Part shown: positions 26,689 to 35,652 of the stretch, piece after piece
Layout: the number at the start of each line of letters is the position of its first letter
Position numbering within the stretch: position 1 is the first letter of the stretch
Origin: DUML01 sp050949905
GTDB taxonomy: Bacteria > Bacillota > Desulfitobacteriia > Desulfitobacteriales > Syntrophobotulaceae
Reading direction: 5' to 3'
Length of the DNA: 64,000 bases
Assembly (NCBI GenBank): GCA_050949905.1
Contig: JBMNGP010000037.1
Coordinates: 35,227-99,226, forward strand
Notes under the pieces: model-generated
The model's input: only the letters and a program-made list of their open reading frames with translations
Told to the model about the DNA's origin: nothing
Databases searched by the model: none
Position numbers and translations under genes: made by a program

Positions 26689-27300
26689 ATGGAAACATTG
26701 GAAAGCCATTTTTACAATTGGTTTGGGGTGCTGCTTTTTGCTATCCTCTACAGCGGGGTGCTGTTGTTTATCCCTTTTTATAAAAAGATGGATAAAAAAC
26801 CGGCAGGCACTTACCTGGCATTCGTTATAGCCTTTGCTATTGAGATGCATGGCATTCCCTTTAGTATGTATATCATTTCTTGGGTTATAGGAAAAAATCT
26901 TCCGGAAGGTGTTCTTTGGGGGCATACTTTGGTTTCCAAAATCGGTTTGGGGGGCATGTATATCAATATCGCCTGCGCAATTCTTGCTCTTTTCCTGATT
27001 TTAAACGGTTGGTACAATATTTACAAAAAATATTGGTCCAAAGAAAAAGGCACAGGCTCTGTCGTAAAATCCGGGGTTTATAAATATATAAGGCATCCGC
27101 AGTACACAGGCCTTTTACTTTTATCCTTAGGAATGCTCATAGAATGGGCAACGTTGCCGCTACTTATCCTCTATCCTGTAATAGTGGTCATGTATGTTCG
27201 TCTGGCCAAACGGGAAGAGGAAGATATGCTTAAAGAATTTGGTGACGAGTACCGGGAATATATGAGGACAACGAAAATGTTTATTCCTTATCTCGTGTAG
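26689..27300 (+). CDS. isoprenylcysteine carboxyl methyltransferase-family membrane protein
   Basis: A 203-residue membrane protein with about five helices and the ICMT/PEMT C-terminal SAM site: GVYKYIRHPQYTGLLL and REEEDMLKEFGDEYREYM. Bacterial members methylate unknown, probably lipid or small-molecule, substrates. AAAGGAGG ribosome site before ATG 26689. It follows the two-component genes by 130 bases with only a weak hairpin (26596-26621) between, so co-regulation is possible. Confidence 0.87.
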   Translation: METLESHFYNWFGVLLFAILYSGVLLFIPFYKKMDKKPAGTYLAFVIAFAIEMHGIPFSMYIISWVIGKNLPEGVLWGHTLVSKIGLGGMYINIACAILALFLILNGWYNIYKKYWSKEKGTGSVVKSGVYKYIRHPQYTGLLLLSLGMLIEWATLPLLILYPVIVVMYVRLAKREEEDMLKEFGDEYREYMRTTKMFIPYLV

Positions 27301-27424
27301 TAACTAAGGTGACAACTAACAAAATGGCAATAAGAAAGTGAATTTTCATAGGAGACAAAACAAAGTTAATTTTCAATGGGGACCGTTTACATGTAACAAA
27401 TACTTTAAGAGAGAGGGTAGGACA

Positions 27425-27919
27425 ATGAGTATCGGCAAAGAAAGACAAAAGTATCTCTTCATTAAAAATATCTTCTCCTTAACAAGTTTGATCCTGTTAG
27501 CAAGTTTAATCCTGTGTGCGTTTGTTCTGGCCGGATGCAGCATCGGGGAAGGTAAAGGGACTATCTATGATGATGCCCAACGAATAGCGGGGGATGGAGA
27601 CAGTTACTCTTTTTACCAGAGAATAGGGAAAACTAGCCAGAAATATCTAGCTATTGAGTATAGCCGGTTTTATGGGGTGCAGACCATTTGGGTTTGGAAA
27701 AATGAACAAGAGAGAGAAATTGCCGTGGACTACGATTCGCAGGTGAAGAGCGGTAAATTCAAAGTCGTTATAGTCACGCCTGAGGGACAAATAATCAACA
27801 TCGCCGAGCAAAACGGCCAAGGTTCTTTTAAGCTGGTCGCTTCCCGGGGTAAATACAGTCTTAAAATCGTTGGGTATGACGCTAAAGGGACTGTCCGCCT
27901 TGAGCGGCAGGAACTGTGA
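27425..27919 (+). CDS. hypothetical lipoprotein
   Basis: A 164-residue protein whose N-terminus has a charged stretch, a hydrophobic core (LILLASLILCAFV) and lipobox LAGC, so it is probably lipid-anchored outside the membrane. The mature part is predicted beta-rich (KVVIVTPEGQIINIAEQNGQ). No family recognised. The frame opens at 27338, but ATG 27425 has GAGAGGGTAGG in front and starts the signal peptide. It sits 42 bases before the S41 protease gene. Confidence 0.7.
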   Translation: MSIGKERQKYLFIKNIFSLTSLILLASLILCAFVLAGCSIGEGKGTIYDDAQRIAGDGDSYSFYQRIGKTSQKYLAIEYSRFYGVQTIWVWKNEQEREIAVDYDSQVKSGKFKVVIVTPEGQIINIAEQNGQGSFKLVASRGKYSLKIVGYDAKGTVRLERQEL

Positions 27920-27961
27920 TATGAGCATAGGTTTTTAGTCTAAGGTACGGGGGGAATTAGC

Positions 27962-29356
27962 ATGGCCAAGAGATTCAAAAACCGGGGAATTAGAATTATC
28001 GGGATAGTTGCTTTGGTGCTGTTTGGGACGCTTTTGTTCAGCTTCGGTATTTTCGGAAAAACCATTGTTTGGGACAAATCTTTTTATATCGGAGTTGGAG
28101 AAATTAACCATAAGACCTATACTAAACAAGAACTTGCCGAAGATCTTAAGCAGTTAGAAAAGAATATTATGCAGAAAAATCCGCTTTACTTTACCGATAA
28201 GGCTAAACTGCAGGCGCTTTTCAGCAAGGCCTATGAACAGCTGGAAGATGGCTTGACCGAAGAGGAGTACTACCGTTTACTTAATCCGCTTGTGGCCGCG
28301 GTTAACTGTGGCCATACCAATTTGTCTATATCTGAGGCTCTCTTAGCCAACAGAGAACAAACAGCAAAATTTTTCCCGCTAAAGGTAACTCTGCTCGGCA
28401 ATCAGCTCTATGTCCTGGAAGATGAACCGGACAAAGGTATTAAAGCCGGGGACAGGATTCAATCCATTAATGGCAAAAGCAGTGAGGAAATTATTACCCT
28501 CCTTATGCAAAATATCAGCGGGGACGGGAGCTATGAGACGAAACGACGCTATATAATCAGCAACCATTTTAACAGCAGGTTTTATGATTTCGTCGATAAC
28601 TCGGAGAACTTTCGCGTGGCTTTGGTGGATGAAGATGGACTTTTAAAAACTGCTGATTTAAAGGCTAAGTTTCGCCCAGAGTTTAACACTACTGCCTGGG
28701 ATCTTCATTTCCTCAATTCTCAAAACGGAGATTACTATCAAGGTAAAATCTATGATGATTATGCCTTACTTACAATTCGTATCTTCAGAAATGAAAAGGA
28801 TAATAAATTTGAACATTTTTTGCGCGAATTTTTTACTGAGCTAAGGACAAGAAATATTACCAAATTAGTGATAGACTTAAGAGGAAATTATGGTGGAGAT
28901 TCCTTTATGGCCAAGAATTTGTTAGCATATCTTACCTCTGAAGAATTCCCTTATTTTGCCGGTGATTACCCTTTAATTTATCGTTTGCTGGGTTTTCTGA
29001 AACCTGTTGTTCCCCAAGAGCCAAAGTTTAACGGCAAAGTTGCTGTCTTAACTGACGGGGCGGTTTTTTCTACCGCAGCCCATCTCTGTGCCTTAATCCG
29101 GTATCATGATCTGGGAACCCTCGTCGGCAGTGAAGCCGGCGGCACTTATGTCTGCACGGACGGTGCCAGGGATACTGTTCTTAAACATACTCGCTTGCGC
29201 CTCCATAATTCGACCCAGGTGTTTCAGGTTCAGGTCGAGAGGTTATCACCGAACAGCGGAGTTAAGCCCGACATAAGTGTTGCCCCGACAATTGAGGAGA
29301 TCTTGGCACACCGAGATCCGGTAATGGAAGCCGGTTTAAAGGCTTTGTCCCAGTAG
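27962..29356 (+). CDS. S41-family (tail-specific/tricorn-type) serine protease
   Basis: A 464-residue protein: N-terminal membrane anchor (11-31), a helical N-domain, a PDZ-like stretch (DKGIKAGDRIQSINGKSSEE, about 157-176), and an S41 catalytic core with IDLRGNYGGDS (304-314), the nucleophile Ser370 in DGAVFSTAAHL and Glu391 in GSEAGGTY. It should act outside the membrane, cleaving unstructured protein tails or peptides. GGGGGGAA ribosome site. Likely co-transcribed with the upstream lipoprotein. Confidence 0.88.
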   Translation: MAKRFKNRGIRIIGIVALVLFGTLLFSFGIFGKTIVWDKSFYIGVGEINHKTYTKQELAEDLKQLEKNIMQKNPLYFTDKAKLQALFSKAYEQLEDGLTEEEYYRLLNPLVAAVNCGHTNLSISEALLANREQTAKFFPLKVTLLGNQLYVLEDEPDKGIKAGDRIQSINGKSSEEIITLLMQNISGDGSYETKRRYIISNHFNSRFYDFVDNSENFRVALVDEDGLLKTADLKAKFRPEFNTTAWDLHFLNSQNGDYYQGKIYDDYALLTIRIFRNEKDNKFEHFLREFFTELRTRNITKLVIDLRGNYGGDSFMAKNLLAYLTSEEFPYFAGDYPLIYRLLGFLKPVVPQEPKFNGKVAVLTDGAVFSTAAHLCALIRYHDLGTLVGSEAGGTYVCTDGARDTVLKHTRLRLHNSTQVFQVQVERLSPNSGVKPDISVAPTIEEILAHRDPVMEAGLKALSQ

Positions 29357-29600
29357 GATAATTAGGGTTTCTGAGCAAAGATTTCCGTCATTAACTTCAA
29401 AGCATTAAGATGTTAAGTCCCCTGACGAATGTTATGCATTATATATTCTTATTAAGCAGTTATCGCCAGCGAATATGGCAAACCGACAGTTGTCGGAGTA
29501 AAATTAATAGAATTATTAGTTATTAGATTTTGCTGCATAAAATTGATAAAAATAGTGGTATTATATAGCTAAATGTTGCAGGAGGAAAAGAAGGTGCTGC

Positions 29601-30656
29601 ATGAGTAAAGTATATTTTATCAAGAATCTAGATACCGATTATAATCAGCTGGGAAAAGACGCTCTGGAACTTTTAAAAAAAATAGTCTCAGAAACCGAAC
29701 ATATTTTTGAAAAAGAAGTACCAATTAAAGTTCACTTTGGTGAAATAGGAAACAAGACTTTTATTCCCCCCCAATGCTACGCTGAAATTATTAATTACCT
29801 GAAAGAAAAGGGAGTATCTCCGTTTTATATAGAAACCAATGTCCTGTATAGGGGATCAAGGACTACTACGGAGAAGCATATTGAGACTGCAAAGTATCAT
29901 GGATTCACACAGATTCCAATAATAATAGCAGACGGCGATATTGGAACAGAATTCGATGAAATAGAGATAAATAAAGAATATATAAATAAATGCAAAATCG
30001 GGAAGGAGTATCGCAAATATAAACAATATATTGTTATGAGTCATTTTAAAGGACACATAGCAGCGGGATTTGGTGGTGCTTTGAAGCAGCTTGCTATGGG
30101 TTTTGCTGCCAGAGGCGGAAAATTGGAACAACATTCGGGAATATCCCCGGTGGTAGCTGCTAAAAAATGCATTTCCTGTGGCATTTGTATGGAAAAATGC
30201 AACTATGGTGCCATTCAAATTTCAGATATTGCAGTAATTGATGAGAGTAAATGCATTGGTTGTGCAGGGTGTATTGCTGTTTGTCCTCAAGGAGCAATAA
30301 GAAACACCTGGGAAGGAGCTCATTTTCTCGAGAAACTTGCAGAATATGCTTACGGAGCAGCAAAGAATAAAGATATCATCTACATTACCTTCGTTCACAA
30401 TATTACCGAAGATTGTGACTGCGCCGGAATACCTATGAGACCAATTACAGGCAATATTGGCGTTCTTGCCGGCAAAGATCCTGTGGCTCTGGATACTGCG
30501 TGTTTGGACTTAGTTCAGCAAGACAGTGGAAAAAAATTTTTTGAAGAAGGCAGACCATCTCTTAGACATGCAGAAAAGATCGGAATGGGAACAATGGAGT
30601 ATGAACTTATAGAACTGCCTTGCCAAAAGCCTCGCAAGGGTTGCAAGAACCAATAG
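29601..30656 (+). CDS. DUF362 protein with two [4Fe-4S] clusters
   Basis: A 351-residue protein: DUF362 domain (about 1-185 and 240-340) interrupted by a bacterial ferredoxin insert with CxxCxxCxxxC at C190/C193/C196/C200 and C218/C221/C224/C228. Members occur widely in anaerobes; their redox partner is unknown. GAAGGTG ribosome site. It stands alone between the S41 gene and the PadR gene, preceded by 244 bases with no clear feature beyond a weak TTGATA...TATAGC promoter. Confidence 0.9.
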   Translation: MSKVYFIKNLDTDYNQLGKDALELLKKIVSETEHIFEKEVPIKVHFGEIGNKTFIPPQCYAEIINYLKEKGVSPFYIETNVLYRGSRTTTEKHIETAKYHGFTQIPIIIADGDIGTEFDEIEINKEYINKCKIGKEYRKYKQYIVMSHFKGHIAAGFGGALKQLAMGFAARGGKLEQHSGISPVVAAKKCISCGICMEKCNYGAIQISDIAVIDESKCIGCAGCIAVCPQGAIRNTWEGAHFLEKLAEYAYGAAKNKDIIYITFVHNITEDCDCAGIPMRPITGNIGVLAGKDPVALDTACLDLVQQDSGKKFFEEGRPSLRHAEKIGMGTMEYELIELPCQKPRKGCKNQ

Positions 30657-30695
30657 TTTAGCTCAAGTAAAGTTGCCGGGATGAATATTTAATAA

Positions 30696-30744
30696 TTGAC
30701 TTTAGTATAAATAGTGCTTACTATTATGCCATACGATATATCGT
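30696..30744 (+). promoter_or_regulatory. promoter and putative operator of padR-DUF2812
   Basis: TTGACT (30696-30701), 17 bases, TACTAT (30719-30724), then a perfect 12-base palindrome ACGATATATCGT (30733-30744) covering the predicted start site. This is where a PadR autoregulator would be expected to bind. Confidence 0.65.
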
Positions 30745-30771
30745 GATACATAATAGCAAGGAGGATCAATA

Positions 30772-31095
30772 GTGCCTAATTCAGGGAGCCCCATGACGGA
30801 AGCAATGTATTATATACTTCTGGCTTTGCTCAATCCCAACCATGGCTACCAGTTGATGGCCGCTATTGAGCAGGTCTCCAATGGCCGGATTAAAATGGGG
30901 CCGGGAACACTGTACGGCGTTCTTACCAGGCTGCAAAAAGATCAGTTAATTGAAATTATAAATGATGATGGGCGTAGGAAAACTTACGTTATTACGGCAG
31001 ATGGGCGAGCAGCTCTCGCAGCCGAATATGAGAGGCTGCAAAATATGATTCATGATGGGAAAAGATTAGCGGAGATATTACCAATGGGCAAGTAA
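30772..31095 (+). CDS. PadR-family transcriptional regulator
   Basis: A 107-residue winged-HTH protein: MTEAMYYILLALLNPNHGYQ and KMGPGTLYGVLTRLQKDQLI are PadR signatures. It lacks the long C-terminal helix domain, so it is a PadR-s2 short form. GTG start at 30772 behind CAAGGAGG. It is followed 19 bases later by a DUF2812 membrane protein, a very common pairing in Firmicutes in which PadR represses the pair. Confidence 0.94.
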   Translation: MPNSGSPMTEAMYYILLALLNPNHGYQLMAAIEQVSNGRIKMGPGTLYGVLTRLQKDQLIEIINDDGRRKTYVITADGRAALAAEYERLQNMIHDGKRLAEILPMGK

Positions 31096-31114
31096 TTTAG
31101 AGGAGAGTTAATAA

Positions 31115-32299
31115 ATGGGCAAGTTAGTAAAAAGACTGATGCTTGACGATATCTATGCTCTTGGCCGTAATGAAAGCTGGTTTTCTGCCATGGCGAAGAA
31201 AGGCCTGCATTTAAAGAAATTTGGCCGTTTATTTGTATATTTTGAAAAAGGAGAACCGCAGGCAACCAAATATAGAATTGATTATCTTAAAAGCAAACCT
31301 TCCCAGGAACAATTGGATGTCTATCATGATTGTGGGTGGGATTATGTCGCTAAGAACGGAGAATTTTATGTTTTTTCAGCAGAAAGGCCAGGTATCCCCG
31401 AGTTGCATACAGATGCCATGGAGCAAGGTCTTTCCCTGTCCGAGCTGGATAAAAGGCTAAGAAATAATTTGCTCATTATTTCCCTTGCCATGTTGTTGTT
31501 CTTTGGAATAATGGCCAGTATCTATCTCTTTAACGAGGAGCCTTTTTTATATATGATTAAAGGACAGTTTGTCCAGCAAATGCTGCTTGTAATTACAGAA
31601 ATATATGTTTTTTATACCGTAATACGCAACTATGTTACCATTCGTAATCTCAAGAGATCTCTCTTGCAGGGCAAACAAATTAATCATCAGGAGGATTATA
31701 GAAAAGCCAGATTGTATGGCGGCTTATTTGCCGGATTCTTTTTGCCTATTGCCCTATTTGCTGTAATCATACCCTTTATAGATATTGCTAAAAGCCGGGA
31801 CTATACTTTACCGGAAAGCAAGGACAATTTGCCTGTTATCAGGCTTGCGGAAATAGAGCAAAACCCTAATCTTCTGCGGAAGACAGGTTATACTAGAAAG
31901 AACGTTGATTGGGCTAACAGAGTAAGCTATGATTGGAGCCCTCTGGCGCCGGTTCAGTACGAAATAGATGAACATGGAACAGTAAACGGCGAACTGTGGG
32001 CAGATCAAAGCGGTGTGTATTCACCAAGTATAACCACCCGCTATTATAAACTGACTTTCGGCAGCATGGCAGAAAACCTAATCCATGACTTAGTTAAACG
32101 CTATGTCCGGCGTGATAATATAGAAATCAAGGAAGTCTATCATCCGGAATTTGCTAAAGTATATCTTGCCGAAGACGGTCTTCACCAACAAATCTTTGCG
32201 TATTTCGATGATCAGGTAACCCATGTCAGCTACCACGGGAAAGCAAAAATTGAGGATATTTTACCACTGCTTTCATTCAACCGGCAACCCGGCAAATAA
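31115..32299 (+). CDS. DUF2812 membrane protein
   Basis: A 394-residue protein with an N-terminal soluble DUF2812 domain (about 10-105; ESWFSAMAKKGLHLKKFGRL, YHDCGWDYVAKNGEFYVFSA), then three to four membrane helices (about 118-215) and an extracytoplasmic C-terminal domain. Function is unknown; the family is nearly always linked to a PadR regulator, as here. AGAGGAGAG ribosome site. Ends about 45 bases before the tyrS promoter. Confidence 0.88.
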   Translation: MGKLVKRLMLDDIYALGRNESWFSAMAKKGLHLKKFGRLFVYFEKGEPQATKYRIDYLKSKPSQEQLDVYHDCGWDYVAKNGEFYVFSAERPGIPELHTDAMEQGLSLSELDKRLRNNLLIISLAMLLFFGIMASIYLFNEEPFLYMIKGQFVQQMLLVITEIYVFYTVIRNYVTIRNLKRSLLQGKQINHQEDYRKARLYGGLFAGFFLPIALFAVIIPFIDIAKSRDYTLPESKDNLPVIRLAEIEQNPNLLRKTGYTRKNVDWANRVSYDWSPLAPVQYEIDEHGTVNGELWADQSGVYSPSITTRYYKLTFGSMAENLIHDLVKRYVRRDNIEIKEVYHPEFAKVYLAEDGLHQQIFAYFDDQVTHVSYHGKAKIEDILPLLSFNRQPGK

Positions 32300-32344
32300 G
32301 ACCCTTGACCCCTATAAAAATTGCTGTTCAAAATCCAGGATCTT

Positions 32345-32373
32345 TTGACTTTACTTTTAAGGTATTGTAAACT
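32345..32373 (+). promoter_or_regulatory. putative tyrS promoter
   Basis: TTGACT (32345-32350), 17 bases, TAAACT (32368-32373). A start near 32380 would place the RNA 5' end immediately before the T-box-like sequence, leaving no room for a Stem I. Confidence 0.5.
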
Positions 32374-32385
32374 AAAATTGCCGAT

Positions 32386-32440
32386 TAGAGGTAGTACCGC
32401 AGTTTCTGCCCTCTGTCCGCTTGGGAACAGGGGGTTTTTT
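32386..32440 (+). promoter_or_regulatory. degenerate, Stem-I-less T-box antiterminator upstream of tyrS
   Basis: AGAGGTAGTACCGCAG (32387-32402) aligns with the T-box core AGGGTGGTACCGCGG. AGAGG can pair with CCTCT and GCAG with CTGC, so the antiterminator fold is kept, and CCCTCTGT/ACAGGGGG with TTTTTT (32409-32440) is the competing terminator. The bulge that must pair with tRNA NCCA reads TAGT instead of TGGT, and no Stem I or specifier is seen upstream. Probably a relic of a tyrosine T-box. Confidence 0.6.
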
Positions 32441-32470
32441 ATAATTTATGTCAGAGGTGAGATGAATACC

Positions 32471-33694
32471 ATGGGAATTTACGAAGAGCTGGTAGCTCGC
32501 GGCTTAATTGCTCAAGTGACTGACGAAGCAGCAATTAAGGAACTTGTGAATAACGGTCAAGCAACATTTTATATTGGCTTTGATCCAACTGCTGATTCTC
32601 TCCATGTCGGCCATTTTATGGCTCTTTGCCTTATGAAGCGCCTCCAAATGGCAGGTAACAAACCTGTAGTCCTAATAGGGGGTGGAACCGCCCATATCGG
32701 TGACCCTTCCGGGCGTACCGATCTGCGCTCAATGATGACACCGGAAACTATCCGGCATAACAGTGAGTGCTTCAAGAAACAGATGGCAAGATTCATCGAG
32801 TTCGGTGAGGATAAGGCCATCATGGTTAACAATGCCGATTGGCTGTTAAAACTAAATTATGTGGATTTGCTGCGGGAGGTAGGCTCTCATTTCTCTGTTA
32901 ATAATATGCTGCGCGCTGAATGTTACAAACAGAGAATGGAAAAAGGTCTGTCTTTCCTAGAATTCAACTATATGATTATGCAATCCTACGACTTCTACTA
33001 CCTTTATCAGCATTATGGCTGCAATATGCAGTTTGGCGGCGATGACCAGTGGTCAAATATGCTGGGGGGTACCGAGCTCATACGCCGTAAGCTAGGTAAG
33101 GACGCCTATGCCATGACCATTACCCTGCTCCTGAACTCCGAAGGGAATAAAATGGGCAAAACAGCAAGCGGCGCAGTCTGGCTTGACCCTAACAAAACGT
33201 CACCCTTTGATTTTTATCAATATTGGCGCAATGTTGATGATGCTGATGTCCTGAAGTGCCTTAGGATGCTTACTTTTTTACCGCTTACCGAGATTGACAA
33301 GATGGCTAAGTGGGAAGGAAGCCAGCTCAATGCAGCCAAGGAAATTCTCGCTTATGAATTGACTAAAATGATTCACGGCGAAGAAGAAGCCCAGAAGGCT
33401 AAAGCCGCTGCTCACGCCTTGTTTGCAGGCGGCACGGACGATACCTCCATGCCGACTACGGAAATTTCCCCTGAGCAATTAAGTAATGGGATCATAAACA
33501 TTGTGGATTTAATGCTGGCCTGCGGTTTAACGCCTTCGAAAAATGAAGCCAGGCGTTTAATTCAACAGGGGGGAGTAGCTGTTGATGACCGTAAAGTGGA
33601 GTCCATCGATGCAGTGATAACGACCGAGCAATTGCAAAACGGTATTAAAATACGCAAAGGCAAGAAGATTTACCATAAGGTTTTGCTGAAATAA
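32471..33694 (+). CDS. tyrS: tyrosyl-tRNA synthetase
   Basis: A 407-residue class I enzyme: HIGH variant HVGH (45-48) in GFDPTADSLHVGHF, tyrosine-binding QSYDFYYLY, KMSKS variant KMGKT (227-231), and a C-terminal S4 RNA-binding domain (about 335-405). It charges tRNA-Tyr in the cytoplasm. ATG 32471 is preferred over 32462 because the GAGGTG site is 11 rather than 2 bases away; the frame is open to 32321 but that covers the leader hairpin. Terminator follows at 33831. Confidence 0.97.
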   Translation: MGIYEELVARGLIAQVTDEAAIKELVNNGQATFYIGFDPTADSLHVGHFMALCLMKRLQMAGNKPVVLIGGGTAHIGDPSGRTDLRSMMTPETIRHNSECFKKQMARFIEFGEDKAIMVNNADWLLKLNYVDLLREVGSHFSVNNMLRAECYKQRMEKGLSFLEFNYMIMQSYDFYYLYQHYGCNMQFGGDDQWSNMLGGTELIRRKLGKDAYAMTITLLLNSEGNKMGKTASGAVWLDPNKTSPFDFYQYWRNVDDADVLKCLRMLTFLPLTEIDKMAKWEGSQLNAAKEILAYELTKMIHGEEEAQKAKAAAHALFAGGTDDTSMPTTEISPEQLSNGIINIVDLMLACGLTPSKNEARRLIQQGGVAVDDRKVESIDAVITTEQLQNGIKIRKGKKIYHKVLLK

Positions 33695-33830
33695 AAATCT
33701 ATTAAGCAAGCGGATTAAAGTATCAAAAGTATGAGTACAAATTTAAACTTTAGGCACAGGGTAAAAGGTGCTTCTATAGTAAATGTTGGAGTAACCAGCA
33801 GGAAAAAATAGGTTAATAAAAAATATGCAG

Positions 33831-33872
33831 GGGTACTGTTCTCTTATTGATAAGAGACAGTACCCTTATTTT
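33831..33872 (+). terminator. intrinsic terminator downstream of tyrS
   Basis: GGGTACTGTTCTCTTA pairs with TAAGAGACAGTACCC around a TTGA loop, followed by TTATTTTA. It is the only clear structure in the 348-base gap 33695-34042. Confidence 0.88.
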
Positions 33873-34042
33873 ATAGTCAATCTGGCTAAATTTTTCAACA
33901 GTGCCTATTACAGGCAGGAAATGTAATATAATTACAGAATAATAAGTTAATGTTTTTTTGCAAATGAGGTGATTGAAATATTGGAATATTTTCGGACTGC
34001 TGATATATAAATGTACAAATTTTATGAAAGGGGGAGTGAAAC

Positions 34043-34966
34043 ATGACAAAGAGACAAAAAGCCAATCAAATGCTAGTTGCTATAGGCTGTTTCGCTTTTT
34101 CGGCTCTTGCCCTGGTCTTTACGGTCGGCCTAGCCTTACTTCCTGAAGGGGGAGGAACGGTTGTATCACCGATTTTGGGGACTTACCATATTAGAACTCC
34201 TTCTTTAGGTTCTCCGGTTGCCAATGCTATCCTTTATCTGCTGCTTCCACTACCCTTTATTCTGACCTTAGAAGGTGGCTTATGGCGCTTAAAAGAAACG
34301 CTGGCAATGCGCAAGGAAGCTCTCGCCTATAAACCTGATAATATCTGGTCGGTATTTGCAACCTTTAAACAGTTCAAAGACATTATTACTGCCGTACTTT
34401 TTCTGGGAATATTCACTATTTTAATCACTTTCCTGCTTCATGAGTTAGGGCATTTTCCTAAAGTGATTTCCACGAACTTTGCCTTGTATATGGCGACTAT
34501 AGTGATCTATTTTCTGGCACGTAAAAAGTTAGGGAAAGGATGGCAAAAAGGGGCAAAAAAGTTCCGCCAAGGCCTGCCTACATACGAGCTTACCGAAGAT
34601 GGGCTGATCATCAAACTGTTTACTATGGCCAATAAAAAGCATCCTGATCCGCCGCCGGTATATATCAGCTTTGCGGAGGTGGATGACCTCCAGCTTTTCA
34701 CCTACACCGAAGCCGAGGCTTTTCTTAAATACAATATTGGCCCCGATTTCCAGTTAAGTATGCGGCAGATCAAGGATAACGCCGCCTATCTCAAGGGAGA
34801 GATCCCCAGACCGTCGGTTTATACTTTCGGGAGTGCCAAAACGGATTGCGTTCTTATCAGGGGGCCGGAGCTTTTTTACATGATTGCCTTTGACGCCGAT
34901 GATGTGTCGGATATAGTTCAAGCCTATCGTTCTTTTAAGGACTCAGCCAAGGCTTCTGTCAATTAG
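34043..34966 (+). CDS. hypothetical membrane protein
   Basis: A 307-residue protein with about four to five hydrophobic helices: residues 10-32, 62-78, 112-135 and 144-160. The first loop (33-60) is hydrophobic-poor and probably external. A cytoplasmic C-terminal domain of about 140 residues carries a PH-like pattern (YISFAEVDDLQLFTYTEAEA, KTDCVLIRGPELFYMIAFDA). No family recognised. GAAAGGGGGAG ribosome site. First gene of a surface/lipoprotein cluster that runs to 38417. Confidence 0.72.
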   Translation: MTKRQKANQMLVAIGCFAFSALALVFTVGLALLPEGGGTVVSPILGTYHIRTPSLGSPVANAILYLLLPLPFILTLEGGLWRLKETLAMRKEALAYKPDNIWSVFATFKQFKDIITAVLFLGIFTILITFLLHELGHFPKVISTNFALYMATIVIYFLARKKLGKGWQKGAKKFRQGLPTYELTEDGLIIKLFTMANKKHPDPPPVYISFAEVDDLQLFTYTEAEAFLKYNIGPDFQLSMRQIKDNAAYLKGEIPRPSVYTFGSAKTDCVLIRGPELFYMIAFDADDVSDIVQAYRSFKDSAKASVN

Positions 34967-35049
34967 GAATGTGATGCTGATTGCTAAATTTTCTGCAAAG
35001 AAACAACCCTTAGAAAGGGGATATTAAGCAAATGGGGGGTTATAAAGTT

Positions 35050-35595
35050 ATGAAAAAAGCTGTCTTACTAATTGCCACTGCGGTTTTAATCGTTTTACTT
35101 GCAGCCTGTGGCCAAGGTAACGTACCGGCAGATAACAAAGCCGAGGTAAACCAGGGAGAGAAAGCTCCCAAAGAAAGCCCGGCCGCAGATACTAATAGTG
35201 GAGCCAGAATAGATTTTGACCGTACCAGCAGTGATGATGCTACCTATAAACAGCATATCGAAACTTTGTGGGAGCAAACCAAGGTTTTACTCCGCGAGGA
35301 TATCACTAAGGATTACTCCGATGAGGAACTGAAAAAGCTGGGAACAGAAATCGATACAGCCTGGGTAAATCTTCAGATCCATACTTCAATTAATCACATG
35401 GAAGAAATCGACAAGATAACAGACGCCAAATATGCAAACATAATAGAAGATATTATGGGTTTAGTTGATGAGCTCTATGCTAACAGGTATACACCTTCGG
35501 AGGAGAGACGTCAAGAAAGGTTAGAAAACTTAAAAAATGGACGCTTGGAATTTAAAATAAAAGAGTTTGATGAAACCCTTCAAAAAGCAGAATAG
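35050..35595 (+). CDS. hypothetical lipoprotein
   Basis: A 181-residue protein with signal peptide and lipobox (MKKAVLLIATAVLIVLLAAC), then a low-complexity acidic linker and a helical domain (EDITKDYSDEELKKLGTEID) of about 110 residues. ATG 35050 gives a standard signal peptide; ATG 35032 in the same frame has AAAGGGG upstream and would add six residues. No family recognised. Located just before the CWB2 protein gene. Confidence 0.72.
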   Translation: MKKAVLLIATAVLIVLLAACGQGNVPADNKAEVNQGEKAPKESPAADTNSGARIDFDRTSSDDATYKQHIETLWEQTKVLLREDITKDYSDEELKKLGTEIDTAWVNLQIHTSINHMEEIDKITDAKYANIIEDIMGLVDELYANRYTPSEERRQERLENLKNGRLEFKIKEFDETLQKAE

Positions 35596-35652
35596 GCAGA
35601 GACTAGAATAATTATTGTCAAATCCAAATAATTAGGTGGGAGATGGATAATA

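Noticed and set aside
33752..33800. c-di-GMP (GEMM) riboswitch, because of ggcacagggtaaa
   Set aside because: Only the short word matches; the second half, the tetraloop receptor and the terminator coupling are missing.
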